Source: Hofstenia miamia
Lineage: Eukaryota; Xenacoelomorpha; Acoela; Hofsteniidae
Direction of reading: 5' to 3'
Assembly: GCA_900660155.1 (NCBI GenBank)
Contig: CABFPE010000004.1
Coordinates: 2,891,565 to 2,955,564, forward strand
DNA length: 64,000 nucleotides
Numbering within the stretch: position 1 is the first letter of the stretch; each line of letters opens with the position of its first letter. The notes beneath the pieces were generated by a model. The model did not search any database. It was not told the origin of the DNA and was given only the letters and a program-made list of their open reading frames with translations. The position numbers and the translations under genes were made by a program. Positions 1-12,275 of the stretch are shown here, in pieces.

Positions 1-2859
1 TTTGAAAAGGACTTGAAATAAGAAAGGTTGATTAATATCTAGCATTTGTGCTACTCAAGCAGTGATGTAGCCAAGATGATATAGGGGTATACATACCTCT
101 TCATCAGACATGAACATTTGCCGAAAATTTCGCCCCAAGCCCACCCTGCCCATATTTATTAATGACAAATTGCCCCATTTTACTATTCTATTTTGCAATA
201 TTATTTAATTTTTTCAGTTTGTCAGACCAAGCTCGGTAAGTTAGAAAAACTAAATCTTATTTTTCAAAAATTTTTTTATATATAATTGCATTTACTAAGA
301 TTATGTTAATTTGTATGCATCATTGCGTAATAGGAAGTTATTTTTGAAGTCTGGCCCATTTCTTAAAACTTTTTTCAATATCTCGGAGCAAGCATTGCCA
401 AGGCACAGAGTTGTAGTTGCCTTGGCTGGCTTTGAGCCATTTTTCGATAGCTATCTGCGCCTGGGCTGGGCTGGGCTGGGCTGGATTGGGCTGATCTGAG
501 CTGGGCTGTGCTTGAGTCGCCTTTTTTAATATGTTTATACTTAAAATGTGCTTAGGTCGAAATCGTGAGCAAATATTTGAATACAGGATTTAAATGATAT
601 TCATTTAATTTATTCTACAATAATATGTTTGGTTTAATCTCAAAATTTCTTCATACATCATTCCGAACATTGCAGTTGATTTACTTATTGGTAACAAAGA
701 AGAGTGCAATTGTTTCAATTAACGAGATTAACATCCGTTATTTGGATACTAATCTTTAGAGTTCTCAAGAATGTTTATTTACAGTTATTTAAACATATAT
801 ATATAACTCAAACGGAAATGCTGAATTTAAGAAGCATTGCTCAAAAGATGTTCTGAATTCAGGCAATGTCTTTCGTAGTCTGAGAGCGACTTCTCTTATG
901 TTGGCTTAAATATTACCTCAAAAAGAAGAGTTTTATTGGTCCAGAAAATGTGGAGGCGCTAGAACTTCTAAGAGCAGCTAGCAATGCAGATCCTTTTAAT
1001 TACAGTACATTAAAAAGCTGAAAATCTAGGCGGAGCTTAGCCAGTTTCTCTACTTATATTTGGACTGGGCTTGATTTTTTTTTTAAAATTAATATGGATA
1101 GCAGGTTCTCTTTAATTTACGTATTAAGACTGTACTGCAATCTGTAAATTTTGTGCACGGCCTCCATTAGAAATTAGTGTTGGTTCACAGAACCCAAAAT
1201 AGCCTAGGTCAGTTATTTCTCATATAGGGGTTAGCCCGGCATATTGTCCCATTATAAGATATGGAGATTTTGCAAAAGCATTGGATGTTTTGTTGAAAAA
1301 TTAGTTAAGATTCATACATGCTTCAGGCGGATGAAAAAGTTTTGACACAAATTTTCATCATAGCATTGCAGCACAGAGTTGGAAGTGGCTGATAAATTTT
1401 GGCCGGGCCAGTAGTTGGCCTGCAACAGCTAATACCGGTCGTTAATTTTTATTTGCATTGTATATTCATTTTGCTCTCGAAAATTAGAATTGGTGATACA
1501 AAGAAGTGATGTTGCATAACGCAAAATTTCAAACTATTTTAACGAAATTTTTAGCAAAACACAATTTTGATAATTTCGTTATATCAATTTTTTGGTCATC
1601 TTTAATCCATTTTTCATTTTTCAGCGAATTTAAGTTTTGAACGTTTCAGTTGGTTTAGTAAGTTTATTTTTGTTTTGATAGTTAAATTATATAATATTAC
1701 AAGCAGTCTTATCAATCATTATGGCTTATATTGATATGACAATTGAACAATAAATAAGTATAAATAAAGAAATATACATGTGAAAATTTTTCCACTAAAA
1801 CCAAACATATTTACTCGTCCAGTAGGATGTGTTAAGCTTCTCAACTGATATTTGCGATTGAATGTGCTTGCCACTTAACATTTTTCCAATACAATTGTAG
1901 TGTTTTCTCCAATACTACAAAAATTATCGGCTGGTAGCCAGTTCCATCTCAGGCAGCACCAGAGTTGGAGTTGGGTGGGCCTAAAGTTGGGCCGAGCTAT
2001 GCTGTGCTGGGCTTGGGCCGGATTTTCCACATAACAATTTGGGCGGGTTATGAGAGGTAATCACATTTTATATATACATCAAAAATAGTCGGCATTACCA
2101 ATACACCTGCGCTATTGTTACCTATCACTGTTTTTTGAAAAAAGATATCTCAGCTACTGAAAATATAGCCAAACATGATCTTCAAAATTTGTCATGAATA
2201 TAATTCATAGTCACAAAAATCAAACAATGTCTTTGTAGTATTCTAGTAAGCTCAATAGTTAGCAGATTAAGGAGGATGCTTTATATGCAGACTTTGTTAT
2301 CAATACACAAACCAGGTGTGCTGTTTATAGTATGACCATATATGGCAAGACGAAATTTTTGGCCATCCACTATTGCAATATTTGGAATTTCGTCCATACA
2401 TTATAGCCATAATGGCAATTATGTAAAATATGTTGAATAATGGAAAATGTACGTAGGATGCATGTGGTATTGACAATTTAAAAAAGTGATTTCAAATATT
2501 TGGTAAAATGAATACGCAACCATTCTGCGCAACCATTCTGGTATTAGAAAGGCACAAGCCATTCACTAGGTTGCAGAACTACTTTGAAGCATTCAGAAAC
2601 AAATCTTAAAAAAAGCAAATTATTTTTGTTAGTTTTCAAAACAACACGTTTTGTTGTGATTCACAAAAATGCCATTCGATTAGTTGTTACGACTCTACGA
2701 TCTCTAAGTTTGGCCCTCAACAATGTAGAAAAATATATAGGTATGCCTAATTAAGGTTTGCTCTTCCATAACACCCTATATTGTCTACATAAGCAGTGTT
2801 CGACAACTTACGGATGATTTCTAATATTGAAAATTTTGAAAAATAAAAAGTGTTCGATT
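1..2859. other. Intergenic stretch, no gene seen
   Basis: No supported gene. It contains a short GGGCT minisatellite (about 461-505) and scattered GGGC-rich words near 1395-1430 and 1965-2045 that stand out from the A/T background. These may be worn copies of one dispersed repeat, but I could not define ends. Confidence 0.5.
461..505 (+). repeat. GGGCT minisatellite with G-quadruplex motif
   Basis: Four GGG tracts each separated by CT (463-480), followed by degenerate units. It fits the G3-N(1-7) x4 quadruplex rule on the plus strand. The open frame across it (311-499) translates to a low-complexity tail and is not considered a gene. Confidence 0.7.
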
Positions 2860-3208
2860 TTATTTAAATATCAAGATTATATTTTTATCCAATTTCAAAC
2901 GCTGTTTGTGCTCATAGATATAAAATGATTTCCATTGGACATCATTATTAATGCAAATTGATCCATTAAGTTTGGCGCTCAAGTAATTTTCTTCCTTGAA
3001 GTTTGGTCTTCCGGCAGTTCCCGAGGTTTGGATCAAATTCTCAATATTATTTAAGTTGATATTGAACACATTTGATATATCTTTCTTACACTCATGATCT
3101 ATAACTAGCATAGGCTTCCTTAAAAAATCTCAAAGATATCTACATAAAGAAGTAGGAAAGTATACAGGAGCTCTACCTGTAACATGCTCTCCCAACGATA
3201 TCCATCAT
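2860..3208 (-). CDS. Possible two-exon gene for a 96-aa hypothetical protein
   Basis: I do not recognise the product. Exon 1 would be 3177-3208, starting at ATG 3208 and beginning MMDIVGRACYR. It ends with a donor read as ACAG|GTAGAG. A 58-bp intron ends in a T-rich tract and AAG. Exon 2 (2860-3118) continues KPMLVIDHECKKDISNVF and ends at a TAA that overlaps an AATAAA polyadenylation hexamer. The two exons join in frame (291 nt, 97 codons with the stop). Composition is more protein-like than the surrounding A/T-rich frames, with Cys, Trp and Gly spread through it. No signal peptide, membrane segment or known motif is seen. It could also be the terminal exon of a longer gene whose upstream exons I missed. 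The splice prediction rests only on consensus and phase. Confidence 0.35.
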
Positions 3209-3642
3209 TATTTTATATTAAAAATTTTATAGGATATTTTCAAACGAGCGAAATGGTCAGCGAATTTTGGAGCAAGATTACACTAATCTTAAGACATCCC
3301 GCAATAATTTCATTTAGTTGTCTATCAAAACAGTTATTGTTCACAACCTTTATTTGTAGTATGATATAAATGATAATTACAATAGATCTGTATCTGTATA
3401 CAGATGTTTTTAAGTGTATTCTGAAAATAGCTAAATTGCCATTAAGTTGTTCCGGTTATAGTAGTTAAAATATAATATATAAAATATGATTTGTACCAAG
3501 GCTTTGAATTATGTTAGGGTTTGGCATAATGAATCACTCTGGTTGATTATTTTTATTAATCCTTTGTAATTAAATAATTTGATTTTAGAGCATGTCGTAA
3601 TTGTTGATGAATTGGCGTTATATCGAGGCTTATGTTTATGAT
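3209..3642. other. Intergenic, nothing seen
   Basis: Short A/T-rich spacer between the possible small gene and the piggyBac-type MITE. No supported feature. Confidence 0.4.
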
Positions 3643-3882
3643 TTAACCCATATCAGCCTAGGCTACTAAATATAGTAGATGAAATTTAAAAGTAATTGCT
3701 AACGAATATATTCTTTTTTCGACCCGATTGTAAGTTTTAAACAACTGCCCAGCCTACTATATATAGTAGGCACAAAATTAGGAAAAGTATTTAGTTTTGC
3801 GAAAAAAATATGATCAGAGAGTCTCAGAGACATCATTTACAAAGACAAAATATGAAAAAAAATTTGGGCAGTAATGGGTTAA
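3643..3882. mobile_element. piggyBac-type MITE
   Basis: A 240-bp non-coding element bounded by TTAA at both ends (3643-3646 and 3879-3882). Terminal inverted repeats read TTAACCCATATCAGCC on the left and, inverted, TTAACCCATTACTGCCC on the right. A TTAA target and TTAACCC ends are the hallmark of the piggyBac superfamily. Inside is a perfect 20-bp palindrome (3752-3771), with a worn relative near 3655-3682. No coding capacity. Confidence 0.75.
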
Positions 3883-4824
3883 TTGATATTTATTGATTTC
3901 AATTGACATTCTCACTACTAAATGCATAAACCATACTACACTCTTTAAACACATTCCGTTTCTCAAGTCTTGTTCTTCTTATTAGTTGCCAAAGGGTTCA
4001 TTGCTTATATTTATCGTTATTAAGCTACTTATGGTTTCATCAATTTTTTCAGAAATTACAACTGAGTAGGTTATTAAAAATGGTTCAAAGTCTTGTCTTG
4101 CAGAAGTAGGTTGGTAATGATAATGTTTGAGTTGAATCCAAACCTTGGGATATTAGCAAGAAAATGTTGTTGTTTTTGTGCAATTGATATTAAGGCTGAA
4201 CTAGAGCCTGCAGGATAGATCTGATCTGAATAGCAAATTTTGTATTTTACGACAATAGATAATTTCGCATGCTGTATATTGGAAGGGAGATACTTAACCT
4301 GCCAAAAATCAATTGCATTGGTTTGGTGCTATCAAGGATAACATGTTTGATTAATTCAAATATCTTTTGCTCAATAAAATTAATTCAAATTATTACAGTG
4401 GTGTAAATAGAAAATTTAACAATTTTATTATTAGCAGTACAGGCTTTGATTTGCAAACTACTACTAAGCACAGAGCAACTAGGCATGGGATATTAACAAT
4501 TGGAATTATTAATTGGGAAAGTTTTCCACACCTACAATGCGGTTGGTCAAGCAGTAACGGAATTTCATTTTCACTGTTAAAATGGATGCTACTAATTCAA
4601 TACTGATTTATGTTTTTATTGAATGCATTACAAGAAATTTGTACACTCTTCAATACCGTTTTCAAAATGGAAATTATTGAATTAGTGTCTCCACTTGCTA
4701 TCTTAAACTGCAAGCGAAGAGAGTTTTTTCGATAATAGTTTTTCAAAGTTATTTGTACATTTAAAAACAACATTTTATAAATACGTGTATATTACTGAAA
4801 TTGTGACAATGCAAAGAAATTATA
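3883..4824. other. Intergenic, nothing convincing
   Basis: A/T-rich sequence. The open frame at 4367-4606 has no recognisable motif or splice context and is not called. Confidence 0.4.
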
Positions 4825-5053
4825 CCTTTTGCAGGTCGATTTCATTCTTATGAAATTCTTTTTCATATTCTTGAAAATGCATTTTCATTCTTGTGGGGAA
4901 GCAATTTCATTTTAACGGAAATCATTTTCATCCTTTTTTAAAAACTTTTTTTATATTTCATATCCATGTACGAGTATCTACTGTATCCATCTATTACAAT
5001 ATATATATATATATATATATTAAATGCAAACAACCAATTACAATGCGTCATAC

Positions 5054-5359
5054 NNNNNNNNNNNNNNNNNNNNNNNNNNNNNNNNNNNNNNNNNNNNNNN
5101 NNNNNNNNNNNNNNNNNNNNNNNNNNNNNNNNNNNNNNNNNNNNNNNNNNNNNNNNNNNNNNNNNNNNNNNNNNNNNNNNNNNNNNNNNNNNNNNNNNNN
5201 NNNNNNNNNNNNNNNNNNNNNNNNNNNNNNNNNNNNNNNNNNNNNNNNNNNNNNNNNNNNNNNNNNNNNNNNNNNNNNNNNNNNNNNNNNNNNNNNNNNN
5301 NNNNNNNNNNNNNNNNNNNNNNNNNNNNNNNNNNNNNNNNNNNNNNNNNNNNNNNNNNN
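5054..5359. other. Assembly gap (N run)
   Basis: 306 unknown bases flanked by (TA)n on the right and, at 4999-5020, close by on the left. The gap lies inside the Tc1-type element. Open frames crossing it are artefacts. Confidence 0.99.
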
Positions 5360-5657
5360 TATATATATATATATATATATATATCGGGTTTCTAGTCATT
5401 TAAGTTTTTAGTTATAAGTTTTTATAGACATTCCTCTTTTGCTTTATATGTTACCAAATATATCAGCCTAATTAGAATGTTTAAGATTATACAATCAAAC
5501 AATGTAATAAATAAATTTACAAAAGTAAACTCACGAACAAATAAGTGTATAAATATAAAAAGTTTTGCGAATGTAATCAAAGAATCTCCACAAGATCCTC
5601 AGCTCATAACGCTGTTGGATAATATCTTTCTACGTGATTCGTGAATTCTGACAGATG

Positions 5658-6632
5658 TTAAAAATTTGCATGAGTTGAAGATGATTGGGCGATTGATTCA
5701 AGTTTTCGCATTCGGAATTCGGCGATTGACAGTCCTTGTCCTATTCGTTGGTATGATAACAATTGATGCATCATTTCCTGAAGTTTTCGTTTGACTTCAG
5801 CTTTGAATGAGCTCCAATAAAGTTCTATTGGATTCAATAAAAATGAATATGGGGCCAAGCGTAGGATTTGCACATCATCGTCCTCGTGAACAACAGTTTC
5901 CACCTGGGTATGCACCGGCGCGTTATCCAGGATAATTGTCGGTCGATTTAATCCATCTTCAATGCATTGGTCAATTAACTCACGGATCCATTGCTTCGTT
6001 GTGAATTTAATTATTTGTGTTGCAGTCATAGCAGCAATGCAATGAAGATTTGCTCCTTTGCAAGACGGCTGTATAATTTTTGCCCTTGTTCCCATTCTAG
6101 AGCGACCTTCCGTTCGCTTACAAAAAAGATTAAAGTTGTTTTCGTCAAGCCAAATTATGGTGCGCCCCTGAGATCGATGATCAAGTAGCTTCTCCACATA
6201 ACGAGATCGAAGTTCTTTATTTATTGTTGAGTTCATGTTGATTGGTTGAGGTCTCAGCTTCTTCACTGTAAACAATTGACAATCAAGCCAATTCTTCACT
6301 GTTCTGTTACACACTTTTACTCCGAAATGATCAAATACTCGTTGTTAAACACATTTCAATGTAAGTGTAGGATCATCAATCCATTCGACAATTGCTTCGA
6401 TAATCCGAGGTCGTTTTTTTGAGAAAATGAGTCCACCTTTTTTCTCAGGCTCAAACGCCATTCTTTTAATCCATTCTGTTGCTGTCTTTTCTTTGATTCC
6501 AATTGCATTTGCAATTCCACGCCAATCACTTCCATCCATGTAGGCATTGATAACTCTTTTACGATCCACAAATGTGTGCGACTTATAGCGGCCACGACGT
6601 ACGCCAGTTCGATCGTATTTTCCTCGAGGCAT
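5658..6632 (-). pseudogene. Tc1/IS630-type transposase, one in-frame stop
   Basis: One frame of 325 codons from ATG 6632 to the stop at 5658, broken only by a TAA at 6345-6347 that splits it into two apparent proteins. The N-terminal part begins MPRGKYDRTG and has a helix-turn-helix (GIANAIGIKEKTATEWIKR). The C-terminal part has the DDE core: first Asp in IIWLDENNF, second in IILDNAPVH, Glu in NPIELYW. I count 33 residues between the second Asp and the Glu, one fewer than the 34 of classical Tc1. The transposase would bind the inverted arms and cut and paste at TA. The single nonsense codon suggests a recently dead or allelic copy. No host gene is nearby. Confidence 0.85.
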
Positions 6633-7112
6633 TCCTAAGAGTATTATGCAGTTGTTGACAGAAATTCTTTATCGAATACTGTCAGTATGACGCATTGTGA
6701 TTGGTTGTTTGTATTTATTATATATACACCCCTGTGCAATATAAACTACACACCTAGTAAAATTTTAATTTTTAAAAACTAAATGTAAGGAAAAACAAAA
6801 TTTCGTGTNTTTTTTGAGAAAATGAGTCCACCTTTTTTCTCAGGCTCAAACGCCATTCTTTTAATCCATTCTGTTGCTGTCTTTTCTTTGATTCCAATTG
6901 CATTTGCAATTCCACGCCAATCACTTCCATCCATGTAGGCATTGATAACTCTTTTACGATCCACAAATGTGTGCGACTTATAGCGGCCACGACGTACGCC
7001 AGTTCGATCGTATTTTCCTCGAGGCATTCCTAAGAGTATTATGCAGTTGTTGACAGAAATTCTTTATCGAATACTGTCAGTATGACGCATTATGATTGCT
7101 TGTTTGTATTTA
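6413..7112. repeat. Transposase 5' end present twice across a single N
   Basis: About 300 bp (6414-6720) holding the transposase N-terminus and inner terminal repeat recurs at 6810-7112. They match almost base for base until GCATTGTGATTGG versus GCATTATGATTGC. The first copy runs into unrelated sequence (6723-6808); the second runs into the right arm. The single N at 6809 marks a scaffold join, so misjoined contigs or haplotypes are likely. Confidence 0.8.
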
Positions 7113-7676
7113 TTAAATATAAGTATATATAAAGTGTAATAGATGGATACAGTAGATACTTGTACATGGATATGAAATATAAAAAAAGTTTTTAAAAAAG
7201 GATGAAAATGATTTCCGTTAAAATGAAATTGCTTTTCCACGAGAATGAAAATGTATTTCTTTTAAATGAAAATGGTTTGCATTAGAATGAAAATGGATTT
7301 CATATATATGAAATTGCTTTCCCACAAGAATGAAAATGGATTTCATTAGTATGAAAATGCTTTTTCACGAATATGAAAAAGAATTTCATAAGAATGAAAT
7401 CGACCTGCAAAAGGTATAGTACAAGCAGTTTTAGTTTACCCGCCTTTTTTTCCCCGTTGTTATTACACAAACCGCAAATTTTGTATGTATATCTGCAGTA
7501 CATAATTCTTAACAGTACATTATTCTGAAACCATCTGTAGGAAGCACAAAATCTCCGTTTGTTGAAATTGGTTGTAACCCACAATTTGAAAATACGTGCC
7601 AAGATTAGTTTTTTCAAAGGCCACAAGAGTTCTAGAACCCGGTAATGCGGAAGATTTGAATTCGCATTTAGTGGGA

Positions 7677-7772
7677 TATACATACGGTATATGTATGTAT
7701 GTGTATGTATGTATATATATATATATATATATATATACATACATACACATACATACATATACCGTATGTATA
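7677..7772. repeat. 96-bp perfect palindrome with TA core
   Basis: The two 48-bp arms are exact reverse complements, centred between 7724 and 7725. Outer part is TATACATACGGTATATG, then GTAT/GTGT units, then (TA)n. Unlike plain (TA)n, the arms contain non-repetitive words (CGGTATATG), so the symmetry is more than slippage. It can form a cruciform. Confidence 0.95.
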
Positions 7773-10700
7773 TATTTTACAGCTAGATAACTAATGGATC
7801 AAGGCTTAGCCATTATTTGTCATTATGCTTTTTTGCAAAATTTCAAATACTGTTTATTTACTTTTAATATTAGAACAATTTGAAATATTAGTGAAAATAT
7901 TATTAAACTGAAAATGACAAGTAGGTATTTAGTTTGTTGAAAATTGAAAATAAAACTTTGAAAGGTTGCATTCAAATTTAACCTTAAACAGCACAATGAT
8001 TTTTTAAGAAAATTTATGATCCTTTAAAAGATTGTTAAATGCTTGTAGCTCAAAAAGTATTAACGCCATGCTCAATCTGAAAGCACCGCACGATAGAAGA
8101 GGGTCTCTTCTTTCTTTGTCATTCTAAATTTGCTATCCGTTTCTGTCCCATCAGAGCGTACTTTTGCGCGAATTATCTGACTTACACAATTTTAAAAATA
8201 TTTGGATCTGAAACAGATCCGAAATTTTCTCAAAATTTACATCCGATCCGATTCCAACTCTGGTTTAGAATATCTTTGCACATATCAAGAAGCAGTCAAA
8301 GTTTTTTATTGCTCAAAAACTATTAAAGCCATTGTCAATCTGAAAGCACCACATAATAGAAAAATCTTCAGTCCCGCGACCTCTAACTTTGCGCATGGCA
8401 CGACTCACTAGGTTTAGAATGTCGTTGCATACATAAGAAACTGTCAAAGTTCCTTGCTAGTTGCTTTCATGTGCTCAGAATAAATAAATACATGAACCAT
8501 TAGTTATGGAGAGAATCTAAATCTTTTTGAAAAATTCGAAATTTTCAATGAAAACCTGTTAACCTTTTCAACAACCTTAATGCACTTTAATGAGAAGTTT
8601 CCAAGATTGTATTAAAGTATGCTGCTCAAAACACCTACCCATGCCCAAGAATTTCAAATTTGCTAATAGGTTCTGAGAAAATTCTTCATCAATTTGGAAA
8701 AACGTTTTGTCCTTTAATACGGACGCTAGGCTGTTTAAGGTTAACCAACCAGTGTTTCCTTATGGTATTTTGGATACATGTATAGCAATTGCATACTTTT
8801 CGATTTTTATAAATTCAATAATAATAATAATATTTGCAAATGTCTTAACGTTCGACACTAGAAGGATACAACATTTAGTGACAAAATCTCTTGTAATGGT
8901 TTTGCAAGAATGCAGAAAAATATTTCTATTAGAAAATTATAGTTATAGTACATTAACTTTAATTATGAAATTTGATAGAATTTATTGAATTGCAATCAAT
9001 TTGCCAGACATGTAAATATGTCTACTAATTATTGATTTTTATTGCGAGTATCTAAATTAATATAGGAATAATTTATGCATAATTGCAGCATTATTTACAA
9101 AGTGCTTGAAAATTAAGAGAAATCGCACTATCGGTATTCATTCTTATGTTGTTTGAAAAATAATATTTTGAAATCTAATTATAATTCCAATATGTAACTT
9201 TTAAGTTTTGAAAGTGCAAAATTACTACCACATTGTTAAAGTATACATACCAAAGACATTTCGCGAAGTTATAGTTTTTACAGTAGTGATTGAATTCAAT
9301 ACTAAACCACATAAGTTGGTTATTAAAGTTTCTTGACTAATATTGGGCAATGCACTTTCTTTCTGGTGTAAGCAGTGCTATGATTTTTGCGCAAAAAATG
9401 TTTGATTATTGTCTTTAAAACTGTGTACTATTGTCAATACAAGTTAGTGAGAGTTTGGTGAATACGTTAATAGGCTAAGCAATAATTATTTATGTTATAA
9501 AGAAATTTTAAAGTCAGGCAATTCTATAATTAAATTATAACATCTTGGCAAGATTTTGCTAAATCTTGGTAAATTTTGCAACGGAGTTGTACGAACTTGC
9601 CAAAATAAGATGTTACTAAATTCTCATCAAGTTTTTTAATTTTCATTGATTAGGGTTGTGTTGGCATTTCGTACAAAAGTTGAAAATAGAGCCTTACCAC
9701 TTGAGGCCCGCGCTTTTACGACAGCCTTCTAGCAATGCTAGCTTAGTTTTTAGGGAGCAGGCCGCTAGGAACTTGCAATAACGGGTTCTTTGATTAAATG
9801 AATTGTTGCACTCCGTCAAAATTTGTTGATAAACGCATCTTGTCTGGTGTCTTAAGCAAAGTTTATAAACAAATAACCGTATGTTTACTAACCTGCTTTT
9901 TTATATGCGGTAACAAATTCACACATAATATTCATCTGAGCTCCTAGAGTTGTCGCCTGTAAACGATCACGTACTGGATTGAATAAAAATATCTCTAGAA
10001 AATTAAAGTTGAATATTGGCCTTCTCAAAATATATATAATTACTAAAATACCAAAATTTAAATGTCTTTCAGCTATAAAAATCTAAATTGGCAAAAACTT
10101 GTGAATTCAAACATTCCTCACCAAAATCAGCAAAAATAATTAGAGTGTTCTTAACATAATTTTCAGATATCGCATTTTCTGAGTATTCCATTACACGAAA
10201 TATTTCTTGCAACGAAATATTTCTGTCGCGCGATGACGTACGAAAATTGATTTCGCGCGCTATCTTAATACATGGCATAAAAATTTTTTTAGCAATTGCT
10301 CAAAATTGGTCTGCATTTTATGCCATCACGAAATCTTTCTGCATCATGAAGCAGTACACATTGTAATGCTGCCTTTTTTCAAATGAAATGTTTGTTGGAT
10401 TTTGGCGCATCTGCATTTTATTCGCCCATATACTTGCTTGAAAATGCATAGAATGTATGGGCGGATCAAATTGCCCCAAAATGGGCAGTTTGCCCAATAA
10501 CCTTTGTTTGTTCAATAAAATTTGTTAAATTTTTTTCTTGAGAAGTTTATAATTTTTCTCTTCTTTTATATTGATACTAAATTCATTCCATAAGATTAAC
10601 CATCTGAAAGAAAATGCATCTTCACGATTGTTGACTCTAAAAAGCGTTTTACTTCTTTTATTGATTTTGATGTACATATTAAGAAAACTTATTGAACTTA

Positions 10701-10829
10701 ATTCATGAATATATTTATGAACCATACACAGAGATTGATACTGAATAAAGTTACAAGATATTATATGAAAATCTTAATTGCATTATAGATTCATGCTTTT
10801 CAATATAACTAACTATAAACAATATAATA
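7773..10829. other. Intergenic with imperfect local repeats
   Basis: No supported gene. An imperfect tandem repeat lies at about 8042-8460: the word TCAATCTGAAAGCACC occurs at 8072 and 8335, and GGTTTAGAATATCTTTGC-like words near 8260 and 8411. An inverted repeat (TAACATCTTGGCAAG and its complement) lies at 9538-9615. Open frames at 8202, 8707, 10069, 10318 and 10525 have no motif. Confidence 0.45.
9538..9615. repeat. Short inverted repeat
   Basis: TAACATCTTGGCAAG at the left is matched by the complement of CTTGCCAAAATAAGATGTTA at the right, with five extra bases in the right arm. Possible small fold-back element or MITE remnant. Confidence 0.5.
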
Positions 10830-11151
10830 ACTATAAACAAACACATTATTTTAATACCTGTTAAGAATAAAAGCTACACAATTTAACTAGATAATATTTA
10901 CCTAAATATTAATCAACAATATAAATGCACATCTTTATTGACATTACTTACAAATAGAGATCTTACTACAAAAATAATTCCACAATATTTTTCATCTAGC
11001 GCTATAAATTATTTAGATTTAATTGAAATTCAATGTGTTTTTTTCAATGAATTAATTAAAGATCAAAATCTCTACAATTAATATAATTTGTAATAAATTT
11101 TGAATCAACTAGTTTTTCATCATTCTCTGACATATGCATAGCTTAAATATC

Positions 11152-11193
<42 letters not shown>

Positions 11194-12236
11194 ATTATTA
11201 ATTAATGTGATATATGAATACCTGAATATATTATTGTTTCCAGTATTTTGTTCATTTTTAATGATATAAAGTAATCATTGATGCAAAAAATGTATCAAAT
11301 GAAATGCGCCTAAGTTAATCCCGCAACTGTAAGACTATCTTAGGAAGAAATATGCTGATATTCTACTAATTGGCTTTTAAAGTTTGTTGGTGTCAATTTA
11401 TTTGATTTGAATTCATACTATACTTTAAAGGCAACGGCATCCCTGTTACCTGAAATTTTTTCATGCATTTATAATGAGTAACCTAAATTATGCAAATATA
11501 TTACTTACTGACATAAAAGATTGTTTATTAGGAAACTTGATATCCAATTAAGATGAGCACTAAATGCTTCAAAGAAAAATTCTTCTAGAACTAAGGACTA
11601 CATTTCAAAATCTATCCTTTTCCCAAGACAGCTTGCGATTTTAAATACTATGTTAACCTTTTTTAAACTCATAAAGAACTTCCACCTTTTAAGATGATTT
11701 CTATGCCTGGTTTTATTCATAAGCAGAACTCCAGATCAAAACATTTTACATGTATTAGATATAGAAAAAACATTATGAAAGAATCATTCATTAATACTGC
11801 TATCCGAACATGGAATTGATTGCCTAAAGAAATAAAAAACATTGAAAAATTAAGCGTTTTTAAAAGGCAAATTAAAATTTACGTTATACAACAATATATG
11901 TCATGTAAATCATNACTATAAACAAACACATTATTTTAATACCTGTTAAGAATAAAAGCTACACAATTTAACTAGATAATATTTACCTAAATATTAATCA
12001 ACAATATAAATGCACATCTTTATTGACATTACTTACAAATAGAGATCTTACTACAAAAATAATTCCACAATATTTTTCATCTAGCGCTATAAATTATTTA
12101 GATTTAATTGAAATTCAATGTGTTTTTTTCAATGAATTAATTAAAGATCAAAATCTCTACAATTAATATAATTTGTAATAAATTTTGAATCAACTAGTTT
12201 TTCATCATTCTCTGACATATGCATAGCTTAAATATC

Positions 12237-12275
<39 letters not shown>

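Larger units (their letters stand above)
4825..7414 (-). mobile_element. Tc1/IS630-type transposon with long inverted arms
   Basis: Outer ends are inverted copies beginning CCTTTTGCAGGTCGATTTC (left from 4825; right ends 7414). Both are flanked by TATA (4821-4824, 7415-7418), consistent with the TA target of the Tc1/mariner superfamily. The arms (about 4825-5010 and 7125-7414) carry a ladder of units resembling ATGAAAATGGATTTC; the right arm has about eight, the left fewer. Inside them is a second inverted repeat (about 5020-5053 and 6690-6722, again at 7080-7112) with core GCAAACAACCAATTACAATG. Either one element has compound ends or a Tc1 element sits inside a fold-back element. An N gap (5054-5359) and a single-N join (6809) interrupt the structure. 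Confidence 0.75.

Noticed and set aside
4893-5411. Open frames spanning N runs (also at 32360-32668 and 45761-46135)
   Set aside because: They are mostly X residues flanked by TA-repeat peptides; artefacts of the assembly gaps.
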